From Dictyocoela muelleri (taxonomy: Eukaryota; Microsporidia), in NCBI GenBank assembly GCA_016256075.1, contig SDVU01000081.1, forward strand, positions 1-22,384: a stretch of DNA of 22,384 nt, read 5' to 3'. The notes under the pieces were generated by a model. The model was not told where the DNA came from. It made no database searches and saw only the letters and a list, made by a program, of their open reading frames with translations. The position numbers were made by a program, and so were the translations under genes. Position 1 is the first letter of the stretch, and each line of letters starts with the position of its first letter. Below, in pieces: positions 1 through 7,024 of this stretch.

Positions 1-211
1 TGAAATAAGCTTAAAATCACGTGATCTTTCTAAATATGAATTAATATTTCATATTTAGAAAGATCACGTGATTTTAAGCTTATTTCAAATAATAATCATA
101 TTGTAAGCTCAAAGGAATGAGACTTTACTGTTTTTTAGGGGGGCTGGTGGTCGGGACCATAAGTTACTTCTATGCTTAAGAAAAAAAATGATAAGATCTC
201 GCTATAAAAAT
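1..211. repeat. Foldback P1, cut by the window edge
   Basis: Positions 1-40 are a perfect reverse complement of 48-87, with a 7-base loop (ttaatat) at 41-47. The right arm continues to about 211 through a G-rich block (aggggggctggtgg near 138). Bases 48-211 recur inverted at about 999-1180 and partly in direct orientation at about 1250-1369, so this is one end of a larger inverted repeat. The left arm probably extends beyond the window. No reading frame of note is present. I read it as a non-autonomous foldback element or MITE; its transposase family is not visible. Confidence 0.85.
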
Positions 212-393
212 ATCAGTAATTTTGAGTGGAAGAGAAACTAGAAGAATAATTGATATGTCAAATTTCATGTTGATTAATAATATTAAATATAATTTTTGAT
301 CAATTTGAAAATTTATATTTAATATTATTAATCAACATGAAATTTGACATATCAATTATTCTTCTAGTTTCTCTTCTAATCAAAATTACTGAT
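212..393. repeat. Foldback H1, ~80-bp arms
   Basis: The element starts ATCAGTAA (212) and ends TTACTGAT (393). The arms are about 80 bp and nearly perfect, around a short AT loop near 290-310. H3 (750-998) has the same terminal sequence and the same arm family, so H1 and H3 are two copies of one foldback standing on either side of H2. No coding potential is seen. Confidence 0.88.
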
Positions 394-749
394 ACCATTT
401 GAGGGCCTATTTGCTAGACATATTTCTGTTCAAATAATATAATTATTTGGTTTTAGGGTTAGGGTAAACATTTCTGAAGGAAAGGGTTCTTAATTCGCGA
501 TTTCATTTTCCATATATGCTTCACCTTATGATATTATATTATGCTTTATAATTAATTCTTTTAAATTGACTGTTACTAAATAAAGTATTATTTATAAATA
601 ATAATATAATAGCATAAGGTGAAGCATATATGGAAAATGAAATTGCGAATTAAGAACCCTTTCCTTCAGAAATGTTTACCATAACCCTAAAACCAAATAA
701 TTATATTATTTGAACATAAATATGTCTAGCAAATAGGCCCTCAAATGGT
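394..749. repeat. Foldback H2, ~150-bp arms
   Basis: The inverted repeat starts ACCATTTGAGGGCCTA (394) and ends TAGGCCCTCAAATGGT (749). The arms are about 150 bp and almost identical, with an AT-rich loop near 546-598. The ends abut H1 and H3 directly. The arms contain one gggttaggg string and its complement, which is part of the palindrome and not a telomere array. No open frame supports a gene. Confidence 0.88.
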
Positions 750-998
750 ATCAGTAATCTTGAGGAGTCGAGAAACTAGAAGAATAGTTGATATGTCAAA
801 TTTCATGTTGATGAATAATATTAAATTTAAATTTTCAAATTGGTCAAAAATTATAATTTTACTAAATTTGGCAAAACCGAAAATAGTAATAGTATAATTT
901 TTGACCAATTTGAAAATTTAAATTTAATATTATTCATCAATATGAAATTTGACATATCAATTATTCTTCTAGTTTCTCGTCTCCTCAAAATTACTGAT
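750..998. repeat. Foldback H3, second copy of the H1 family
   Basis: Starts ATCAGTAA (750) and ends TTACTGAT (998). The arms of about 105 bp match H1 with scattered differences, but the loop differs: about 40 bases around 848-885 that include actaaatttggcaaaacc. The short open frame at 840-1034 lies inside this palindrome and I do not regard it as a gene. Confidence 0.87.
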
Positions 999-1369
999 AT
1001 CTTTAGAGTGAGATATTATCATTTTTATTCTTAAGCATAAAAGTAGCTTATGGACCCGGCCACCAGCCCCTCCCCCCTAAAAAGGGTAAAGTCTCATTCC
1101 TATAAGCATACAACATGATTCTTATTTGAAATAAGCTCAAAATCACGAGATATTCCTAAATATGAAAATTATCATAAGAAGATTTTATGGTGGGTTTCTA
1201 AAAATTATCGCTTAGCGAAAATTTTTAGAATCCCTCCATAAAATCTTCTTATGATATAATTCTTAATATTTAGAAAGATCTCGTGATTTTGAGCTTATTT
1301 CAAATAAGAATCATGTTGTATGCTTATAAGAATGGAACTTTACCCTTTTTAGGGGGGAGGGGCTGGTGG
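999..1369. repeat. Foldback P4, ~165-bp arms with TCGCTTAGCGA apex
   Basis: The left arm (about 999-1200) is the inverse of P1's right arm. It then folds back on itself (about 1217-1369) around the apex TCGCTTAGCGA at 1208-1218. The arms carry the C/G-rich block (ggccaccagcccctcccccc near 1060, inverse near 1350). The right arm stops abruptly at ggctggtgg (1369), where Merlin A begins, so this copy was truncated or interrupted by that insertion. Confidence 0.85.
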
Positions 1370-2540
1370 CTCAGTAAGAACCCAAAATTTTAATTTTTTA
1401 AAAAAAAATACCCATCTATGAAAAAAAATTTTACATACCATCATGATTGTTTCAAAAGTGTCAGTAAAACATTTGAATTTTTAAGAAATAATGAAAAATT
1501 AAAAAATGTAAAGAGTTGTAGTAAATGCAATTCTATTGCAATTTTAAAAATTCCAAGATTTAATAATAAGTAACGAATAATATACCATTGTTCATCCAAA
1601 AATTGTCAAAAAAGAATATCAATTTTAAATACAAAAATAGAAATTAATAAAATTTTTTATGCTATATTGTCTTTTATTGAATATGAATATAATCAAATTA
1701 AATGTTTAGTCGATGTTGTCAACAATAAAAAAAATTTCTTCATCAAGAAAGTTATTACGCCGAGAATTTAAAAAAAAAAATTCAAATATTTTATTGGTGG
1801 TTTAGGAAAATGTGTATAAGCTGATGAAACTGTGTTGTGTAGGAGAAAAACAATACAAAAACCAACCAGTATTGATGATGAAACACGAGATACTATTTGA
1901 ATTTTTGGTATGATTGATAATAATTCACCTAAAAATATTTTTGTTCGAAGAGTTGATAATCGGCAATCACAAACGTTTATAAATGTTATTGACAAAAAAT
2001 AACGTATGTTCACTGTTTTACACAGATTGCTATCTATCTTATCCGTCTGTAGCTGATAATTTGAGTCTTGAACATAAAATTATAAACCATTCAGAAGGAT
2101 TTAAAGCACCTGATGGTACACACACTAACAATATTGAGAGTTTGTGGGCAGTTCTTAAATCAAAAATGCGAAAACAACATGGTGTCAAAAGGCTGGAAAT
2201 TGATTAATGGTTAAAGGAATTTACATTTAGGCAAATATATTTGAGAGGAAACGATGTTAATGATGTTTCTGATGCCTTCAATATGATTTTATTGTGTATT
2301 TTTAATTAAAAATATTTATTTCTTTAAATTAAAAATTTCAATCGGTTGTCACAATGATTTTTAAACTTATTTAATTATTAACAATATAAATATAATTTTA
2401 AGATTTATTTTTCAATCATAATTAAAATTAATTTTGTAAACTTTTTCTGAAAAAATTTTAAAACCATTATGGGGTCAGAATTAATAAAAAATTAAAATTT
2501 TAATAAATACTCATTCCAAGGTAGCTCCTTGGTGGTGGGC
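1368..2540 (+). mobile_element. Merlin-family DNA transposon A, degraded
   Basis: The core is a decayed Merlin (IS1595/ISXO2-like) transposase. The ends are uncertain. The left end could be GGCTCAGTAAGAACCC at 1368, abutting foldback P4. A similar GG-start run with a shared AT tract lies inverted near 2480-2517, and another candidate end lies near 2529-2559. I could not find a convincing 8-bp target duplication: the flanking gctggtgg and cttggtgg match 6 of 8 at best. The assignment to Merlin rests on the protein relics, not the ends. Confidence 0.7.
1472..2310 (+). pseudogene. Merlin (IS1595-like) transposase A, pseudogene
   Basis: In order: a zinc ribbon (CSKC near 1520, CSSKNC near 1590); the first catalytic block ADETVL at 1820-1837; then IFGMID; the second block YTDCYLSYP near 2023; and the third block THTNNIESLW near 2117-2150. 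The D, D and E positions of the family are all still recognisable. The frame is broken. In-frame stops fall near 1570, 1770 and 1820, and a TGA near 1896 replaces the W expected before IFGMID. A frameshift near 1985-2000 lies between the first and second blocks. Full-length Merlin transposases are roughly 250-350 residues, so length is near complete. TGA ends host genes here, so it is a real stop. Confidence 0.85.
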
Positions 2541-2580
2541 ATCTTTCTTAACAAGACCCTAATCAATTATATTTTCCTTC

Positions 2581-2811
2581 TATTACTTTCAATTATATTA
2601 TTTAAAAAAAACAAGAGACCTTAGAGTGTTAAAAAAATCGGTGATTATGTCTCTAAAAGTCACAAACGACGATTTTTTTGACCTTATCTCAAGCAATTTG
2701 TTTTTTATTTATTACTTTTAAATATATTTTTTTCAACATTAAAGACTTTTCAGTGTTAAAAAAATTTCGGTAATTCTGCCTCCAAAAATCACATACTGTA
2801 ATTCTGGAACC
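2581..2811. repeat. Two diverged ~103-bp direct repeats
   Basis: Copy 1 is 2581-2683 and copy 2 is 2710-2811. Both read tattactt, then an AT tract, then (c)agtgttaaaaaaat, cggtgatt/cggtaatt, tctc/ctcc, aaaagtcacaaac or aaaaatcacatac, and end gacc/aacc. Identity by eye is about 70-75 percent. No coding frame crosses them. The rest of 2541-3030 is AT-rich with no gene seen. Confidence 0.65.
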
Positions 2812-3030
2812 AAGTAGAATACACTCTCCTAGCAAAATTTTAAAGTTGTAAAAGATTCTATTTTTCAAAATTTATGTATATTTCAGAAATTCTGAGCAAT
2901 ATTTGCCATAACACCGCCAAGATAAACGATAAATGTTCTTTTTACAATTTAATGTTTTTATCAATTCATTATAAGCACCGCAATACATAAATCCACACAG
3001 AATACTCAGTTTTTTTAAAAAAGTTTAGTG

Positions 3031-3183
3031 GGGTCTATTCTATATACTGGGGAATGTGTCATATACTGGAGCATGAGTTATATACTGAGGCATGGATCGA
3101 TTACACCTCAATTATATTTTTTTAAAAAAATAAACCCAAGGAAGGAATAATATATTATTTTATAAATTATTGGAAAATAATTC
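3031..3183. repeat. Left TIR of Merlin B with 17-18-bp iterons
   Basis: It pairs with 5663-5811. Just inside the end (3041-3099) are three degenerate copies of TATACTGGGGCATGAGT in direct orientation, and three inverted copies lie at 5742-5801. Subterminal iterons like these are likely transposase-binding sites, which is inference. A 7-T/7-A run and the string aaacccaa/ttgggttt also pair. Confidence 0.88.
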
Positions 3184-3299
3184 TTATATTGATTAGTAAA
3201 CAATGAAATAGCATTTTATTCGTTTACATTTTAAAAATCATTTTATGTCTGATCTGTAATAATGAATTATATATAAACGTTGACATCTCAATATCTTTT

Positions 3300-4087
3300 A
3301 TGTTAAAATATTATTGTAAATTTTGCAAGAAAAGACATGATTTCCGAAAGTATAGCCCTTTAAAGTCACTGTTTCAAAATAAGAGATATTTTAGATATTA
3401 TCCTATTGTTTGCTTCAAATAATTCAAATACAAAAATTTGAAAGAACTTGAACTTTCAAAAGGCATTATCCATAAAATTATTAATTTGATTAGAAGATCT
3501 TTAAAATTATGCATGGATAATACTATATCAACAATTGTAAATTCGGTTATTGTGGAAATTTATCAGACTCTAATAGCGAGGAGGAAGAACAATAGCGGGA
3601 GACTAGTAGAACAACAATGGTTATTCAGTGCTATTGAAAGAAATTTGACTAGTTTAATTTTAAAAACAGTGGAAAGAAGAAACGCAGAAAAAACAGGCCG
3701 AATAATTACAAATTTTATTAGTCAAGATGCCATCATAAATAGTGAGAATGACCAGCATATTTCAGAATATTTAATAATAATTTATTTTATACTAATTACT
3801 CTGTGAATCATCCAAGGAATTTCTTTAATCCAGATAATCCTGATGTACACACTCAAACAATAAAATCATTATGGAGCAGGCTTAAATTGTTCATTAGAAC
3901 TTCTAATCTGAATAATAAAAATCATTTAGAGAAATATCTAGCAGAGTTCTTGTTTAAAAAAAAATATAAAAATTTATGTGAAGCCGAACTATTTGAGAAA
4001 ATAGTTGGTACTACTCCGTTCAACGTGCACAATTTTTTCTTGGGGAGAGAAATTTATAAACATGTTTATAAGAACGAAATTTTATGA
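3300..4087 (+). pseudogene. Merlin transposase B, catalytic residues lost
   Basis: The start is ATG 3300, with a zinc ribbon (CKFC near residue 6-9), one in-frame TAA at 3420-3422, and an open frame to about 3770. A one-base frameshift near 3768-3775 follows, then the C-terminal part to 4087. The family blocks are clear: VEIYQTLIARRK, QQWLFSAIERN, then NPDNPDVHTQTIKSLWSRLK. All three catalytic positions appear changed. The D of the VEIDET-like block is Y (3561-3563), the D of the second block appears to be E (3744-3746), and the E of the TIESLW block is K (3863-3865). Alignment is from memory of the family pattern. Confidence 0.85.
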
Positions 4088-4293
4088 GAAAAACAAATAT
4101 ACAAGCATTGAAACATGATAATAGTTACATTTTATACTTATATATATTTCGCGTAGCGAAATTTACATAGTATAAAATATAACTATTCTCATGTTTCAAT
4201 GCTTGTATATTTGTTTTTCTCATAAAATTTCGTTCTTAGAAACATGTTCATAAATTTCTCTCCTCAAGAAAAAATTGTGCACGTTGAACAGTT
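3990..4293. repeat. Palindrome containing the 3' end of transposase B
   Basis: From gttcaacgtgcacaa (4018) to ttgtgcacgttgaac (about 4293) the DNA folds on itself with ~130-bp arms around the apex TTTCGCGTAGCGAAA (4147-4161). The left arm is the last ~23 codons of the transposase B frame plus the downstream sequence. Bases 3990-4018 pair instead with 5546-5575 at the far side of the second palindrome, so the two palindromes together form one larger inverted structure. Confidence 0.85.
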
Positions 4294-5268
4294 TATAAGT
4301 TAACATCTATTTAAGAAAAAAAAATTTAAAAAAAATTTAAAATAATTATTTATTAATAATAATTTTAAAAAATCTTAAAATTTAATGTTTCTATGATTCC
4401 AAAAAAACATAAAAGTTTCAAGATGATCATATATCGTATCTAATTTTATTCTATAAGAGCAATGCATTATTTTTTTTAAATTCATCCACAGATTTTCAAT
4501 TTTCTGCGTATTCGCCTTTGTATTTGGATCAACAAAATTTCTCTTATGACAAACTGTATTATGATAAAAATCTAATTCTTTTAATCTATTATAAGCCCTT
4601 ATTGATCAGATATAATATAAGAACTTTTTTTAAATTTTTTAGTAATAATCGGTATCAATGTATCTGCGTTGCGACTTGAAAACTTCTTAAGATAACATAA
4701 ATTTCTTTTTACGTCAATCATTCCAAAAATCCAACACTCCTCTCCTATTCTTCCCAATCCATATTTGGGCCCAATGGCTTTCATCAATCTGTATTTCCTT
4801 AAAAGGTCTTCCAAGTATTATTGGATTTGCATTATTATATTGTTTTATTTTATTTCTAAAAAGATTAAGTAATGAAATATATCCTTCCGCAGAGATATCA
4901 CAATTATTTAAAACATATTCAAAAGAAAAATAATTTTTTGAAAGAAATAATAAGCAAATTTTAAAATAATCTTCAAATCAAATCTCAAATTGAAAAATTC
5001 AGAATCAACTAAGATATTCATTCTTTTTTTTTGCAACGAGTGCGATGCCACATTACTCCTAGTCTTTCGGCATTTCTAATTATATGCACCATATTAATTC
5101 GTCATTTTAAACATTTCTTTACTGACTTTATTAATCTTAAACACTTGAAGATCTCTAATAAATCTTCTTTCATGAGTAAAAGTGCAAAAAATTCATCATC
5201 TCTAATTTTATTTAATCGTCAATACATAAGGGTATTTTTATTTTTTTTTAATAGATGTTAACTTATAA
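4294..5268 (-). mobile_element. Merlin-family DNA transposon C, nested, minus strand
   Basis: The ends gtttataagttaacatctatt (from about 4295) and its inverse (ending about 5268) form a ~21-bp inverted repeat, followed inside by A/T runs. It contains a decayed minus-strand Merlin transposase. On both sides it is bounded by copies of one palindrome (ending ttgaac on the left, starting gttcaacg on the right). These ends do not begin with GG as the other Merlin ends here do, so the true termini may be the palindromes. Confidence 0.78.
4374..5160 (-). pseudogene. Merlin transposase C, frameshifted pseudogene
   Basis: Read on the minus strand, a basic cysteine-bearing N-terminal part (WHRTRCKKKR near 5020-5050) resembles the second half of a zinc ribbon. 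Next come FKEIQIDESHW (about 4770-4805), then a shift to GLGRIGEECWIFGMID, NADTLIPII and SYIISDQ (near 4603). A stop and frameshift follow, then AYNRLKELDFYHNTVCH, NFVDPNTKANTQKIENLW and a C-terminal tail to about 4374. The D-D-E residues are retained (IDES, ISD, KIENLW), unlike copy B. At least three breaks are visible (one near 4900, one near 4785, one near 4600). The sequence is clearly a different lineage from A and B. Confidence 0.82.
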
Positions 5269-5575
5269 ACCGTTCAACGTGCACAATTTTTTCTTGAGTA
5301 AAGAAATTTATGAACATGTTTCTAAGAACGAAATTTCATGATAAAAAAAATATACAAGCATTGAAACATGAGAATAGTTATATTTTTTCCTTAGATAGAA
5401 TTCGCGTAGCGAAATCCATATAAGTATAAAATATAACTATTATCATGTTTCAATGCTTGCATATTTGTTTTTCTCATGAAATTTCGTTCTTAGAAACATG
5501 TTCATAAATTTCTCTCCTCAAGAAAAAATTGTGCACGTTGAACGGAGTAGTGCCAAATAGTTTCTATAATTACTC
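5269..5575. repeat. Second copy of the 4018-4293 palindrome
   Basis: The sequence runs from gttcaacgtgcacaa to ttgtgcacgttgaac (about 5545), with ~130-bp arms around the apex TTCGCGTAGCGAA (5401-5413). It then continues through ggagtagtgccaaatagtttct, the inverse of transposase B codons near 3996-4020. With the first palindrome, four alternating copies of one ~130-bp unit surround Merlin C. Confidence 0.85.
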
Positions 5576-5662
5576 AGATAGATCATTAATTTATTAGATT
5601 TTTATAAATTTATAATTAAAATTTTGTTATTTTGTGATAAATTAAAAATTTATAAATAAATT

Positions 5663-5811
5663 AATTATTTTCCACAATTTATAAAATAATTTATTATTCA
5701 TTATGGGTTTATTTTTTTAAAAAAATATAATTGAGATGGAATCGATCCAAGCCCCAATATATGAATCATGCCCCAGAATATGACTCATGCCCCAGTATAT
5801 AAACTAGACCC
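5663..5811. repeat. Right TIR of Merlin B
   Basis: This is the inverse of 3031-3183, including the shared atcgatcc string, three CATGCCCCAGTATAT-type iterons (5742-5801) and the terminal TAGACCC. The 5576-5662 stretch just inside it is plain AT-rich DNA. Confidence 0.88.
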
Positions 5812-5817
5812 TTTTAA

Positions 5818-6065
5818 TGACATAGAACTATCATTTCGTACTAAAAGTATGTATTAAAGATTTATATTAATCATAAGGGTGCCGGGTTTTCCCATATAAG
5901 ATAGAAAAACAGTCTAGACACCGCATTTTTTTATTTAATCAATGGCGCGACAGGATACTGATAATTATAGTCTTTTTAAAGAATTTTCACATCCATTACT
6001 TTTTTTATTGGAATGCATCACCACACTTATTCCCATAAATTGTAGACCCCTTATGCTTTATGGTC
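5818..6065. repeat. Dispersed repeat, copy 1 (partner 17893-18478)
   Basis: The best-conserved part (5936-6060) reads atcaatg, caggatactg, taattat, cttttta, gaatttt, ccacact and ccccttatgctt. The same blocks occur in the same order and spacing at 18353-18474, with about 75 percent identity by eye. The start (tgacatagaact near 5818, then tactaaaa) also resembles 17893-17925 (tgacctagaacc, tactaaaa). The middle is poorly conserved. It has no coding frame and no inverted ends that I can see. The family is unknown; a short non-autonomous element or a solo terminal repeat are possibilities. Confidence 0.65.
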
Positions 6066-6947
6066 ATAAAACTAAAATCTAATAAAAAAAAATTATTATT
6101 TATATCTCATAAAATGGCTAATTATGCAAATTTATAAATTTTAAAAAAATATCCTTTTAATTCGAATTTCAATAAAAGTTTTCCAGTCTTCGGGACATTA
6201 GTTCTTTGAATATAAGGTAAAAATTATTAATAGTTTTGTTGTGCATGCCACTGTTCACCCTTGTGAACCCCTCGCTTTTTTCACCCAAGTTTTTGTAATT
6301 TGATAATAATTATTTGTGTATTATTCTCGTACACACTCTTTACAAAGTCATTTTCTTATATACTTTAAAATCATAGATTAAATTTTAATTAAAGTTTTTC
6401 CGAGTTTCGAAGGTTTTTAAATGAATTCAAAAATACAGAATGTAAAATCCAATGTCATTCATTGTTCTAGGACATGGAAAAGATAATAATTCTTTTAAAT
6501 TTACCTAAAGATATAACTTAATTTTTATGCATTGAGTGTAATTAAATCTTTAGTGAATAGAAAATTTTTTAAATTGAAAAAATTATAATTTTATAAGTTG
6601 AAAATACAATGATTAAACTTAACAAAAATAATTTTGATAAAAATAATTTAATTTTTTAAATTAATGAAATTAGAAGGATTTAAAAAAAAGATTTTTAAAA
6701 AAAATTTTATCAATAATTTTTTAAAAATTTCTTTTTTTATCAATAATGTTTTAAAAAATCCTTTTTAATTTTAAAGCAAAGTAAAAGATAAATAACAAAT
6801 TCATTTACAACGATATACAATTACAAACTTTATACCTAAAAGTCATCATTAAATTAATCAAAATAAAATTTATCTCTAAAATAATCATCGCTCAATTAAT
6901 TCTTTTAATTTTAAAAATAGTTTATAATTTATTAATCACTACAAATA
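6066..6947. other. Non-coding AT-rich spacer before the ATPase gene
   Basis: No gene is supported here. It contains a small perfect hairpin, GTTCAC-cctt-GTGAAC (6252-6267), near a C-rich patch (acccctcgcttttttcaccc). At 6660-6780 there is A/T homopolymer sequence with a weak inverted repeat (ttatcaataat twice). The remainder is unstructured by eye. Confidence 0.6.
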
Positions 6948-7024
6948 ACCCCTTTCCTTCGGCCCCTTTTTTGATTTAAAAATTATTCCAATTTTATCAA
7001 AAATAAACAATTAGCCCCACCAAA
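6948..7024 (+). promoter_or_regulatory. C-rich start-proximal region of the P5B ATPase gene
   Basis: Against a very AT-rich background, two C-rich blocks precede the start: acccctttccttcggcccc (6948-6966) and gccccacc ending 4 bases before the ATG at 7025. CCC- or GGG-like motifs just before start codons are a known microsporidian feature, which supports this start. The next gene (12490) also has accctaa immediately before its ATG. The assignment as a transcription signal is inference. Confidence 0.45.

Larger units (their letters stand above)
3031..5811 (+). mobile_element. Merlin-family DNA transposon B with ~150-bp TIRs, nested insertions inside
   Basis: The element starts GGGTCTA (3031) and ends TAGACCC (5811). 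The left TIR (3031-3183) and right TIR (5663-5811) match almost throughout. The flanks GTTTAGTG (3023-3030) and TTTTAATG (5812-5819) agree at 6 of 8 bases, consistent with a decayed 8-bp target duplication, the size typical of Merlin. It carries a plus-strand transposase pseudogene (3300-4087). Its inner right half has been expanded by two palindromes and a third, opposite-strand Merlin. The copy is immobile by its own enzyme. Confidence 0.85.

Noticed and set aside
451-466. Telomere-like gggttaggg string (and its complement near 671-690)
   Set aside because: Only two units, and both strands occur as the paired arms of foldback H2, so it is part of a palindrome and not a telomere array.
840-1034. 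64-codon plus-strand frame
   Set aside because: It lies entirely inside the palindromic arms of H3 and P4; no family resemblance.
1-1380. CRISPR-like array
   Set aside because: The repeats are inverted and nested, with no regular direct repeats and spacers.
1896-1898. TGA read as tryptophan (alternative code), because it stands at the W of WIFGMID in Merlin A
   Set aside because: The P5B ATPase and the 13293 membrane gene both end in TGA, so TGA is a stop here and the change is decay.
5031-5261. 76-codon plus-strand frame
   Set aside because: It is antisense to the N-terminal part of the Merlin C transposase relic.
5870-6060. Possible rRNA fragment in the dispersed repeat
   Set aside because: No block matches conserved rRNA cores that I can recall; only the repeat relationship is supported.
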